Positions 54,701-61,857 of a DNA stretch of 64,000 nt are shown one piece after another. This DNA is from Rhynchonema sp. JSB1_4. Taxonomy: Eukaryota > Nematoda > Chromadorea > Monhysterida > Xyalidae. The position numbers were made by a program, and so were the translations under genes. The stretch covers positions 38,103 to 102,102 of the forward strand of contig JASAMV010000365.1 of the NCBI GenBank assembly GCA_030248065.1. The letters run 5' to 3'. The stretch's first letter is position 1. The number at the start of each line of letters is the position of its first letter. The notes under the pieces are model-generated. The model had not been told where the DNA came from, did no database searches, and was given only the letters and a program-made list of their open reading frames with translations.

Positions 54701-57700
54701 TGTCGACCCAAGCCTTGACATCCGATTTTGACTGCGGGATATCGTCCCATTTCAACTTGAACTGTTCGAACGTGACGAGTCCGAACTCGCTTTCGCGCTG
54801 TGGCATTGTCTGACGTGCCTTGCGCAACCGTTCAGCACACGAATCAGCAGCCTGATCATCAGGTTCAGCTGTCGTGAACACGACCTCACCAGCGTCGGTT
54901 TTGTTCACCAGAGCCTGCGCCATCTTGCGCACCGAATAAGCGCTCAAGCCACAGGTCGGCTCGTTCTGTTCATGCCGAATGGAATTGTCGGCCAACGCCA
55001 GCGCGGCTTGCAGCGAACTGCCAAGCTCCTCCAGTGAACCCAGTGGCAACCTGGGCGAGTCACCAGTGTATCGTGGTGGCCAATCTGTCTGACGATTGAA
55101 CTGATATGCCGGCAGATTTTTCAAGTGACCGGCCAATTGCATGTAAATGCCACACACGGTCACGCGTTTCAGCTCCTCTGTCTTGGCCGGCATGCTCATG
55201 TAGCCGCGCGACAGTGGATTGTGGAGCCGTTTGTGATGACCATAACGCAGGTCATGCAGCACAAAGAAGGCAAAATTCAGTTCCTTCAAAACAGCATCAG
55301 TGACCACCTTTTGATGCACTGCACCACCGGTCCTTTTGTACCATTTCGCGGGCACTTTGGTACGGGTCTGATTGTACCTCAAACGGAACAGCTTATGTTC
55401 CTCATCCTGATCAGACACCGAATCCTGCTTGCTCGTCGGCACACAGTCCTTCAGCAGACGTGGCTTTTTCATGTGCAACAAATGCACATTGCCGACACTT
55501 TGTGGAACCACAGTCTGGTTGTCATATTTCAGTGCCAATGTTGCATAGGCCAACTGCACCGTCGTGGTGTATCGCTCACCACTCAGAAACGGCAGTTTGG
55601 ACGTCTCCAGATAGTCACTCATGGCATCTGACGCCAGTATCATGGACATGTGCTGTGTGTGTTCGATCGGTTTGATGAAATCGATCTCGGGAACACCAAA
55701 CTCAACCCGGTCATTCGTGACGGCAGCCGTACGTTTGCTTTCAAGCATGGCTGGTTGTTCGTTCAGTCGGCCCGCAGCCGACGCCAGCACATATGCATTG
55801 CCACACACAAGCGGCACATTGATCTCGGGGTCAATCTCGAACCCAGTCCACATGTGCATTTTGTACTCCTGCGCCTGATCCGAAGAACAGAGCGCCACAG
55901 CCACGTGATTGCACACCAGTTGTGTGTAATTCGAGTTGTCAGACGTGGCGAAGTACATGACCGGTGTACTGTCAAACGGTTCGGTCAGACCTTGCGAGTC
56001 AATCGCAATGTATGGTGACCGAAATTCCTCCACCGGCGCACCACTTCGGTACAACGATCGCTTGTACACGTTCGGCTTCATCACATTCATGTACAGCGGG
56101 CCAGCCAATCTCGACTCGGCCGCGTGGTTGAGCAAGGCGAAACAGGCCATCGGGTCCCGTTCACCTGCGGTGTTCAGACTGTCCTCCACGCCCACTGTGC
56201 TGATGGGCTGCATCAGTTCACAACACACATGCACGCTGCGCAAATAATACTGCAGCATCAGATCACCAGCCTCCAGCAACAACGCTGTGGTAGGCACTTT
56301 TGATGGGTCCCTGGTGCCCATGACTGCGGTACTGATCTTAGCACCAGCCAAATTGCAGAATTCACGGCCCACTTCGACAATACGCAGCTCAACCTGCTGT
56401 CGATCCAGTGGTTTGTTTGTGGCCGTCATTTCGTCTGTCAGGATTTTGGAGAACGATTTTGCACAGTGCAACACTGTGGCCAGCACCAAGTCGACAGGTG
56501 CCTCGTTCTCGCGCCACGCGATTGGTTGTTGTTTCAGGTCTTGTTTGAAATCATCACGTGCGTTCAGCAGCACATCAGGTGCTTCAACACCATTCATGCA
56601 CGTGAGTGGATTGGTCAGGCGTCCACTTTCAACGAACTGCAGCATGGTTTGCAGCGAACCACGCAAAGGACGCATAATTTCGTCATCGTACCGTTTGGGA
56701 TCACACACAGCAAGCACATACATGCAATCAATGCCCTCTTGCACGTCTTGTGCGGCATACCAGTACTTGCACTGTGTGGATTCGTCGTTCAAATTGCCCA
56801 TGTGCATACGGTCCAGCCAACCAGCATGGTACATGTCTGCACCCGGCACCTCACCGGCCGTATAGGCAAAATCACACGGTTTATTTTCAAGATACGTGCT
56901 GCTCGTATAGCGACGCATCTTGTCTTTCTGGGCCTTCATCGTGTGGCTGTCACGCATGATATGCAATGTGCCCAATGTCATCATTTGGTGCGATGGGCCA
57001 CCATGTTCTTCATTCATGCTCATGGACATTGGCAGTTTGCGCGAATCAAACACGATCGCGGACATATCACAGCCAAATGCGCGAGCAAACGCAACCTGAT
57101 CACCGTGTTTGCGATTGCGACGGTCCTGATCATGGGTACCGTGCATATAGAACACGCCGGCGTTCTGTAGGTCATTCACCGACGGATCGTCACAAAACAG
57201 CTGCTTGAACTCATCACACGGTTCGTCTGAGCCAGGTTTGTTCACACAACCGGCCTCAATGATCCACACGACACCTGTGAAGAATGCCACCTGCAGCAGC
57301 ACCAGAATGTCGTAATCACACCATTCCTCTGTTGTGGTGTGAATCACCTCGTGTGTGGTCCAGTAGGGCAGCACGCCCCACTTCTCCATGCACATGTGCA
57401 TGAGCAGCTCGTTCGCACTTTTGGTCTTCTTTTTCAGTGCCGTGAAAAAGCTCGTGTCGAAATCTGTGGACTGGAAGTGATCGAATTCAGCATCGATCAT
57501 GGCACCTCCCAGCATTCGACGAGCTCGCATGGCGATCTTTGTGAACTCGACAAAATGGTCATATGAGTCCACCACAATGACCTGTTTGATCACGCCCAGT
57601 GGCCTACGTGCGGCCAACATGCACTGATACCAGCTCATGATCAGATTATACATCATCGTGATCTTGGCTGATGTGTTTTGGGCACGCGCACCATATTCCA

Positions 57701-58832
57701 GCGTGACAATGCCCTTCAAGGCAGTCACCATGTATTTGTGCGTGTTTTGAATGCCGATGTAACTGGCTGCCTGTTCCATCTTGTGCAGCACTGCCTGCAG
57801 CACTTCAGTCGACAGTTCACGAGCCGTACACGCCAAGTACAGCACTCGTGTGTTTTCGAACATTTTGGCCATGCCCCGATATGAGTTCGGCACAGCGCAC
57901 GGCTCATTGGTGTTTGCTGCATTGCACGCACCATCCCAGCCTGTGCGCATCGGGTCCAACATAGCCATATGGTGATTCGGCATTCGTTTATTGACCGAGA
58001 TCACACCCGGTTTCATGGCATCGAACCAACCGATTTTGTTGTTCTTGGCATCACGGCCAAAGAAACCCTTCGTGGCCACGGTCATGTGGTCCACCTGTCG
58101 CAAATCGGTGTTCTTTTCGCGTTCAATCTCACTGAACGGCACTGGCAGCATGTGCCCGGTCGACAATGCCTCTTGACGTTCTTCATAACGTCGGCTGATA
58201 TTCAAACCGTCAACCGGTTTGTGACGTTGCGCGCGTCCGAACAGGTCCACCTGACCAATGTGCAACACTTTGCACAAACGACGCAAGCGCAGCAACGGGC
58301 TGCCAGCAAACACGCCCCGCAACCAGTCACTGTGGATGCGGTCGGGCTGTTTGTCGTTCACCACCACCATCGGTCGATTCAGTGGATCCGGGTCCCAAAA
58401 ATTCACCTCCGACGACCCGGGGGCCCGGTCCATCTTGCGGTACTGTTCCAGTTTCAGACCCAGTCGGTGCAACGGCTCACCGCTGAGCGTCACAGTGCCT
58501 TGTGGTGTCTGGAATTTCATCACACCAGCACCTTGCGAGTTAGCAACACTCGCACCTGGGGCAGGTTCATGTGCCCCGGCACTGGGATTCGGCACCACCT
58601 CCATCTGAGTCTCGGTGCCCGCACTGGCACCTGCGGTCGAACTGGAACTGGTCGTAACCGGGTCGGTGTGGGTGACAGACTCCCCGGCAGCAGCCTCCAG
58701 CTGCTCCTGAGCCACTTCCATGTCCACCTCGTCACCACCGCCCAACAAAGCCTCTTCTTGCTCTGCAGTCAACCCCGTCTCACCTGGATCTGCACGTTTC
58801 CGAGACCTCGATCTCTTGTCCCGTTTGCTCAT
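51750..58832 (-). CDS. Giant single-exon protein, 2360 aa, family unknown
   Basis: One uninterrupted 7.1-kb frame. The start was set at 58832 (MSKRDKRSRSRKR) because the paralogue at 61858 begins there and has an in-frame stop three codons upstream; the longer frame to 58940 opens only with TTG. Layout: basic/RS-like residues 1-15; Ser/Glu-rich low complexity to about 105; a long well-folded-looking body from about 105 to 1570; an acidic Pro/Ser linker at about 1590-1630; a second folded region to about 2080 with two Cys clusters (CCVRC...CCNPQC near 1758-1782; CAVCAHSHTKC near 1950-1965) that could bind zinc; then a tail with an RGG box (about 2170-2205), poly-Gln/Pro (about 2214-2250) and an Arg/Ser/Gly-rich end. 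The tail implies RNA or RNP binding. No enzyme, helicase, polymerase or GTPase motif was found. GC is clearly higher than in the flanks. Candidates: cellular RNP protein, virus-derived structural protein, or selfish-element gene; undecided. Confidence 0.93.
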   Translation of the reverse strand: MSKRDKRSRSRKRADPGETGLTAEQEEALLGGGDEVDMEVAQEQLEAAAGESVTHTDPVTTSSSSTAGASAGTETQMEVVPNPSAGAHEPAPGASVANSQGAGVMKFQTPQGTVTLSGEPLHRLGLKLEQYRKMDRAPGSSEVNFWDPDPLNRPMVVVNDKQPDRIHSDWLRGVFAGSPLLRLRRLCKVLHIGQVDLFGRAQRHKPVDGLNISRRYEERQEALSTGHMLPVPFSEIEREKNTDLRQVDHMTVATKGFFGRDAKNNKIGWFDAMKPGVISVNKRMPNHHMAMLDPMRTGWDGACNAANTNEPCAVPNSYRGMAKMFENTRVLYLACTARELSTEVLQAVLHKMEQAASYIGIQNTHKYMVTALKGIVTLEYGARAQNTSAKITMMYNLIMSWYQCMLAARRPLGVIKQVIVVDSYDHFVEFTKIAMRARRMLGGAMIDAEFDHFQSTDFDTSFFTALKKKTKSANELLMHMCMEKWGVLPYWTTHEVIHTTTEEWCDYDILVLLQVAFFTGVVWIIEAGCVNKPGSDEPCDEFKQLFCDDPSVNDLQNAGVFYMHGTHDQDRRNRKHGDQVAFARAFGCDMSAIVFDSRKLPMSMSMNEEHGGPSHQMMTLGTLHIMRDSHTMKAQKDKMRRYTSSTYLENKPCDFAYTAGEVPGADMYHAGWLDRMHMGNLNDESTQCKYWYAAQDVQEGIDCMYVLAVCDPKRYDDEIMRPLRGSLQTMLQFVESGRLTNPLTCMNGVEAPDVLLNARDDFKQDLKQQPIAWRENEAPVDLVLATVLHCAKSFSKILTDEMTATNKPLDRQQVELRIVEVGREFCNLAGAKISTAVMGTRDPSKVPTTALLLEAGDLMLQYYLRSVHVCCELMQPISTVGVEDSLNTAGERDPMACFALLNHAAESRLAGPLYMNVMKPNVYKRSLYRSGAPVEEFRSPYIAIDSQGLTEPFDSTPVMYFATSDNSNYTQLVCNHVAVALCSSDQAQEYKMHMWTGFEIDPEINVPLVCGNAYVLASAAGRLNEQPAMLESKRTAAVTNDRVEFGVPEIDFIKPIEHTQHMSMILASDAMSDYLETSKLPFLSGERYTTTVQLAYATLALKYDNQTVVPQSVGNVHLLHMKKPRLLKDCVPTSKQDSVSDQDEEHKLFRLRYNQTRTKVPAKWYKRTGGAVHQKVVTDAVLKELNFAFFVLHDLRYGHHKRLHNPLSRGYMSMPAKTEELKRVTVCGIYMQLAGHLKNLPAYQFNRQTDWPPRYTGDSPRLPLGSLEELGSSLQAALALADNSIRHEQNEPTCGLSAYSVRKMAQALVNKTDAGEVVFTTAEPDDQAADSCAERLRKARQTMPQRESEFGLVTFEQFKLKWDDIPQSKSDVKAWVDKARTLIERVSQSAEPAGSEVTLYHLYLVFMMAQAVDKEIWQAEGEEMLRLCDILNAQITAMKHRLKPMPLTDPLSAPNTPTIFGRPTQSNIEAHADCLIGMHMAQAFALPPGVPTSYQTIVDLLNHASPPVRDWAKQVISLCGKRYQTIVRAQAEDDTTVAYKLLQSAGDLMNCEPQETVNMLQRSYQQLRTFEAQRRMIGDEPVHGGELAMEEPEASPLPQAEADDVDSVNEPPSQGSGEIRSDSDGFEALHEEIYAQLPDDVVWYDPTLKPEYRVSLKFLKPRSQIYIRVMDEYNLVDPLSRGLTHGHYEGRPYSQFAVQLNPDKEGLSAKERVSGWNKLTLQEQLNMAKYPTMPPNTGVKMNLYDMPAVPWVVFQSIKCCVRCTADVYWNDDAQQDECCNPQCYEPMLDDATREVIEPSQFQGTIQQYQSAIGTPARHAYIGSMWYQVYTGRYYGVWTSKMVECRIALTRIVDMMIELRQRNHHLTFMLSPKPIGDLNELEAWIDEFYETNGHGPVNVADVMMGTSNLDNKLEAPTKLRGAKLNYQNLTLLDSFVSKLPYPWTGKNIGICAVCAHSHTKCPWGDFYAQLWYEDRASGQRYRLLAGSEMRLVYFSRIFAAYLWWNVKESCYQITPPMEPWPSNDLMACDKLTRPDGNWVSVEDIEDYLGGVAKSADWEDARLVTEIDDYRSHVDPTQLDSSNYMKFLTHLLRLGQSQEQEGGGRPTSTQSAHDVQRPREEQPVRPASHGTVATTSSSATAGLAMYDDNDIPPRRGFPAKGHGRGRSRSRKPWHARQPRGGGGSASGGRGGGRGGRGGRGPLSGPNLVPLGGGAAMQQMQQQIASLQEQLRQQQPQQQVIYPPQQQQQPQQRAQFPPAGYRTKQVYQPLPAGQAPNVSGAAGPSGWGQQGPQGPPAMGRSKRAKQQSASREPDEARPSSAKRRDQRGDRSKSRDPRFGRGGHQSRRDEHDQGGAGMSSGMQH

Positions 58833-58947
58833 CTTGACTCGCTTCTTGCTGTCCGACGATGTTGTTGTTATCACAGCGCTTGAAGTCGCAAAATTCGAGT
58901 GCGATAAATGATAATGGCAGTCGAAATTCAGACTCTGCAAAAGTGGA

Positions 58948-58957
58948 GTGAAACATC
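58948..58957 (-). promoter_or_regulatory. GATGTTTCAC motif upstream of giant gene 1
   Basis: On the minus strand GATGTTTCACTCCAC lies about 116 bp before the ATG. The other arm has GATGTTTTACTCCAC at 61731, about 120 bp before its ATG, with one substitution. The same 12-mer GATGTTTCACTC recurs about 200 bp beyond the stop codon (51549), in the same orientation. Confidence 0.45.
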
Positions 58958-59681
58958 ATTTTGTGCCGTCACGCACAAACATCACAGCAAACAAAACGCG
59001 CGAGCGAACAGTGTGGGCTGCCGCATCCATTTTCACAAGCCGCCTCGACCGGCATAATGGCTTTAAAGTGCTCCCCGCACAACAGCGTCAGCCTCACACC
59101 GCATGAGCGTGCTGCAAGCCAGATTCACGGTCGTTTCAACAGAAACGCCCCATTTCTGGCCTCAAAATGTGGAACTGCAACAGTGAAGCCGTCAGTGGCC
59201 ACAGACAGAATGAATATCTGGGTGCCTCAGTGGCACAGACTGCCAGGCCCCGGGGGTTGATCACCCCCCAGGGTCTTTTCGACCTGGCCCTAGGCAAAAC
59301 ACGCCCAAAAATGGTATTCCGCCCGTTTTCACAGACAGCCACAGCTGAAATAGCTGTTTTCCTCACAGTTTTGAGCCAAAATGTGGACAAAACGTTCGGG
59401 CCGGAGTGGCCAACTCCCGGCTTTTTGGGGTTTTCGACCTCGCACGTCTGCGGAAACGAAAAATCAGAGCAAAACTCAGCTCCCCCCCCAGTTGCGCAAC
59501 ACCAACGCAACTTTTCACAGGTTTTTGCGGCAAATCAGTGGCATCGGCCCACCTCTCCCTGCGATCCAGCGGGATTCCTGCGATCTAAAACGTTATTTGC
59601 AAATGAAATGAGAAAACAAAATGCGAAACGAAAGGAATTTCGTCTCCCTTTTCGCAGAATTTCTCTTTCTTTGTTTTGCAA

Positions 59682-59703
59682 TTTACGGTCCACGGACCGT
59701 AAA
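59682..59703. promoter_or_regulatory. Perfect 10-bp-arm palindrome, arm 1
   Basis: TTTACGGTCC and GGACCGTAAA separated by AC, about 850 bp upstream of the gene 1 ATG. The identical palindrome (loop GT by strand) is at 60984-61005 in the other arm at about the same distance from its ATG. It could be a dimeric protein site or a hairpin. Confidence 0.75.
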
Positions 59704-59880
59704 GTCTCGTTTCGGTGCGTCACTTTCCATGCGTCAGGGGTCACCACACCTGCAGTGGGGATAACGCATTCGCACATGCAAACAAAACATGGCGCACGTA
59801 AGCGCCAACAAAACAAAACTGAAACATCAGTTAGTTCAACGCAAAAAGGCTCGTTTCGACAGAGCCAACGCAAAATTTAA

Positions 59881-60825
59881 CGAAAATAACGGACACAGCC
59901 CGAGCAAAGGGCTGGTCAAACATAAAATAACGTGGCAAACGCAACAAAATAGAGTCAAACTCAAACTAACTAAAAAAAAATATAAGCAAAAAAAAGGATA
60001 TAAAATAAAATCTCTCCAATTCCCCCCCCCCCCAATCCTTTTTCCCTTTTTCAAAAACTTTGCGTTTGGCATACACACGAGTGACAGTCAATGTTTGGAT
60101 TGGAGGAATTTATGAGATATGGATCGCTGGGTATCACCTCTCAGTCATTGGTTTTTGAAGCGACAAAGGAGGTGCGGGAGTAGTCCTCGCTTTGCATTTG
60201 GTCATACACCACTTTTCTCTCACCACCTCTCTCCTTCTCTGCCGACCCTTCCCCTTGTCTCCCTCTCTGGGCGTCGCAACGACAAATGCTGGTTGTTCAA
60301 GCAAATGCCTCCACTGCTCGCCCCCCGGTCTCTTGTTTGGGGGCTTTTGAGGGGAAGTTTGTGCTGGTGCGTTTCTGGGTGGTGGATGGACAAAGTGAGC
60401 TGGAAAGATGGCGCAAGGAGGGAAATTGAAGATTGTGGTTGGTGACGGGTTGGGTGTATGACGAAGGGCAAGGCGAGGTAAAGTTGCTGAGCAGGTCGTT
60501 ATGGTGCGGGTGTTCAGAAGATGAGGTGTATGGTGGAGAGGGGACAGCGATTCAAGTGATCTAAACTGGTTGTGCGAGAGATTCATGAAGGTGTGGCTGG
60601 TACTCGGTTGTGTATGTGCCGAAACGCAGAAGTTAGGAAGAGTTGTGAAAGGGAGAGGATGCGCGCTAAATTGCGGGCGGACGGTGGAGAGATTGAGGAG
60701 GAGCAAAATTGAATATGATATAGTACAATTTATTTTGTTATATTTTTTTTTTGTCGTTTGAGTTTGACTTTATTTGTTGGTTTCACGTATTTAGTTGCTG
60801 TCGGTGTTGGTTTTTTTTCGTTAAA
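59881..60825. other. Centre of the inverted duplication
   Basis: The outer parts (59881-60000 and 60690-60825) are still weakly inverted copies of each other (GTCAAACTCAAAC, TTTAACGAAAA). The inner 60010-60690 is unique. It contains a C12 run and switches from pyrimidine-rich to purine-rich near 60360. A minus-strand frame of 190 codons (60134-60706) is Pro/Thr/Ser-rich and follows this skew; it is not supported as a gene. Confidence 0.6.
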
Positions 60826-61857
60826 TTTTGGTTGGCTCTGTAAACGAGCTTTTTCGTTGAACTAACTGATGTTTAGTTTGTTTTGTTGGCGCTTACGTGC
60901 GCCATGTTTTGTTTGCATGTGCGAATGCGTTATCCCCACTAGGTGTGTGACCCCTGACGCATGGAAAGTGACGCACGAACGACTTTACGGTCCGTGGACC
61001 GTAAATTGCAAAACAAAGAAAGAGAAATTCTGCGAAAAGGGAGACGAAATTCCTTTCGTTTCGCATTCTGTTTTTCTCATTTTCTTTTGCAAATACCGTT
61101 TAGATCGCAGGAATCCCGCTGGATCGCAGGGAGAGGTGGGCCGATGCCACTGAGATGCCGCAAGAGCCTGTGAAAAGTTGCGTTGGTGTTGCGCAACTGG
61201 GGGGGGAGCTGAGTTTTGCTCTGTTTTTCGTTGCCGCAGACGTGCGAGGTCGAAAACCCCAAAAAGCCGGGAGTTGGCCACTCCGGCCCGAACGTTTTGC
61301 CCACGTTTTGGCTCAATTTTGTATGAAAACGTCTATTCTAGCTGCGGCAGTCCGAAAAATGGGCGGAATCTTGACTTTTGGGCGTGTTTTGCCTAGGGCG
61401 GGGTTGGAAAGACCCTGGGGGGAGCGCTACCCCCGGGGCCTGGCAGACTCTGTCACTGAGGCACCTGATTGTCTGCTCCGTCTGTGGCCTCGGACGGCTG
61501 CAGTGAAACATTCACTGCAATTTTGAGGCCATTGAGGGGCGTTCCTGAAGAGAACGACCGTGAATTTAGGCTTCAGCTCGCTCACGCGATGTGTGGCTGA
61601 CGCTGTTGTGCGGGGAGCACTAAAAAGCCATTATGCCGGTCGAGGCGGCTTGTGAAAATAAAAGCGGCAGCCCACATTGTCCGCTCGCGCGTTTATTTTG
61701 CTGTGATGTTTGTGCGTGACAGCACAAAGTGATGTTTTACTCCACTTTTGCAGAGTCAAAAATTCGATTGCCGTTATCATTTCACCGCATTCGATTTTGT
61801 GACGTCAAGTGCTGCGAGAAACAACAACATCGTTGGACGGCAAGTGACTGAGCCGAG
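60826..61857 (+). promoter_or_regulatory. Upstream arm of giant gene 2
   Basis: Inverted counterpart of 58833-59880, colinear over about 1.03 kb with scattered substitutions and small indels. It keeps the 22-nt palindrome (60984-61005), AATCCCGCTGGATCGCAGG and the CGGTCGAGGCGG block. It shows GATGTTTAGTTTG and GATGTTTTACTCC where arm 1 has intact GATGTTTCA. Confidence 0.6.
60984..61005. promoter_or_regulatory. Perfect 10-bp-arm palindrome, arm 2
   Basis: TTTACGGTCC and GGACCGTAAA separated by GT, about 853 bp before the gene 2 ATG; counterpart of 59682-59703. Flanking bases have diverged while both stems are unchanged. Confidence 0.75.

Larger units (their letters stand above)
58833..59880 (-). 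promoter_or_regulatory. Upstream arm of giant gene 1
   Basis: Non-coding sequence conserved in inverted orientation at 60826-61857. Shared blocks: GCCGCCTCGACCGGCATAAT, CAGCGTCAGCC, GGTCGAAAACCCC-type runs, GGATCGCAGGAATCCCGC and the AATTTCTCTTTC block. Conservation beyond the coding region suggests promoter function, recent duplication, or both. The main start region may lie just upstream of GATGTTTCACTCCAC, about 115-125 bp before the ATG. Confidence 0.55.

Noticed and set aside
51750..58832. Assignment of the giant gene to a specific virus family
   Set aside because: A structural-protein-like impression only; no diagnostic motif, no polymerase neighbour, so naming a family would be invention.
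58833..58940. N-terminal extension of the giant protein by 36 residues
   Set aside because: The extended frame begins at TTG, and the paralogue has a stop codon three codons before the shared ATG, so translation most likely starts at 58832.
60134..60706. Minus-strand frame of 190 codons in the spacer
   Set aside because: Pro/Ser/Thr/His bias follows the strand skew and there is no counterpart in the conserved arms. Not excluded, but unsupported.
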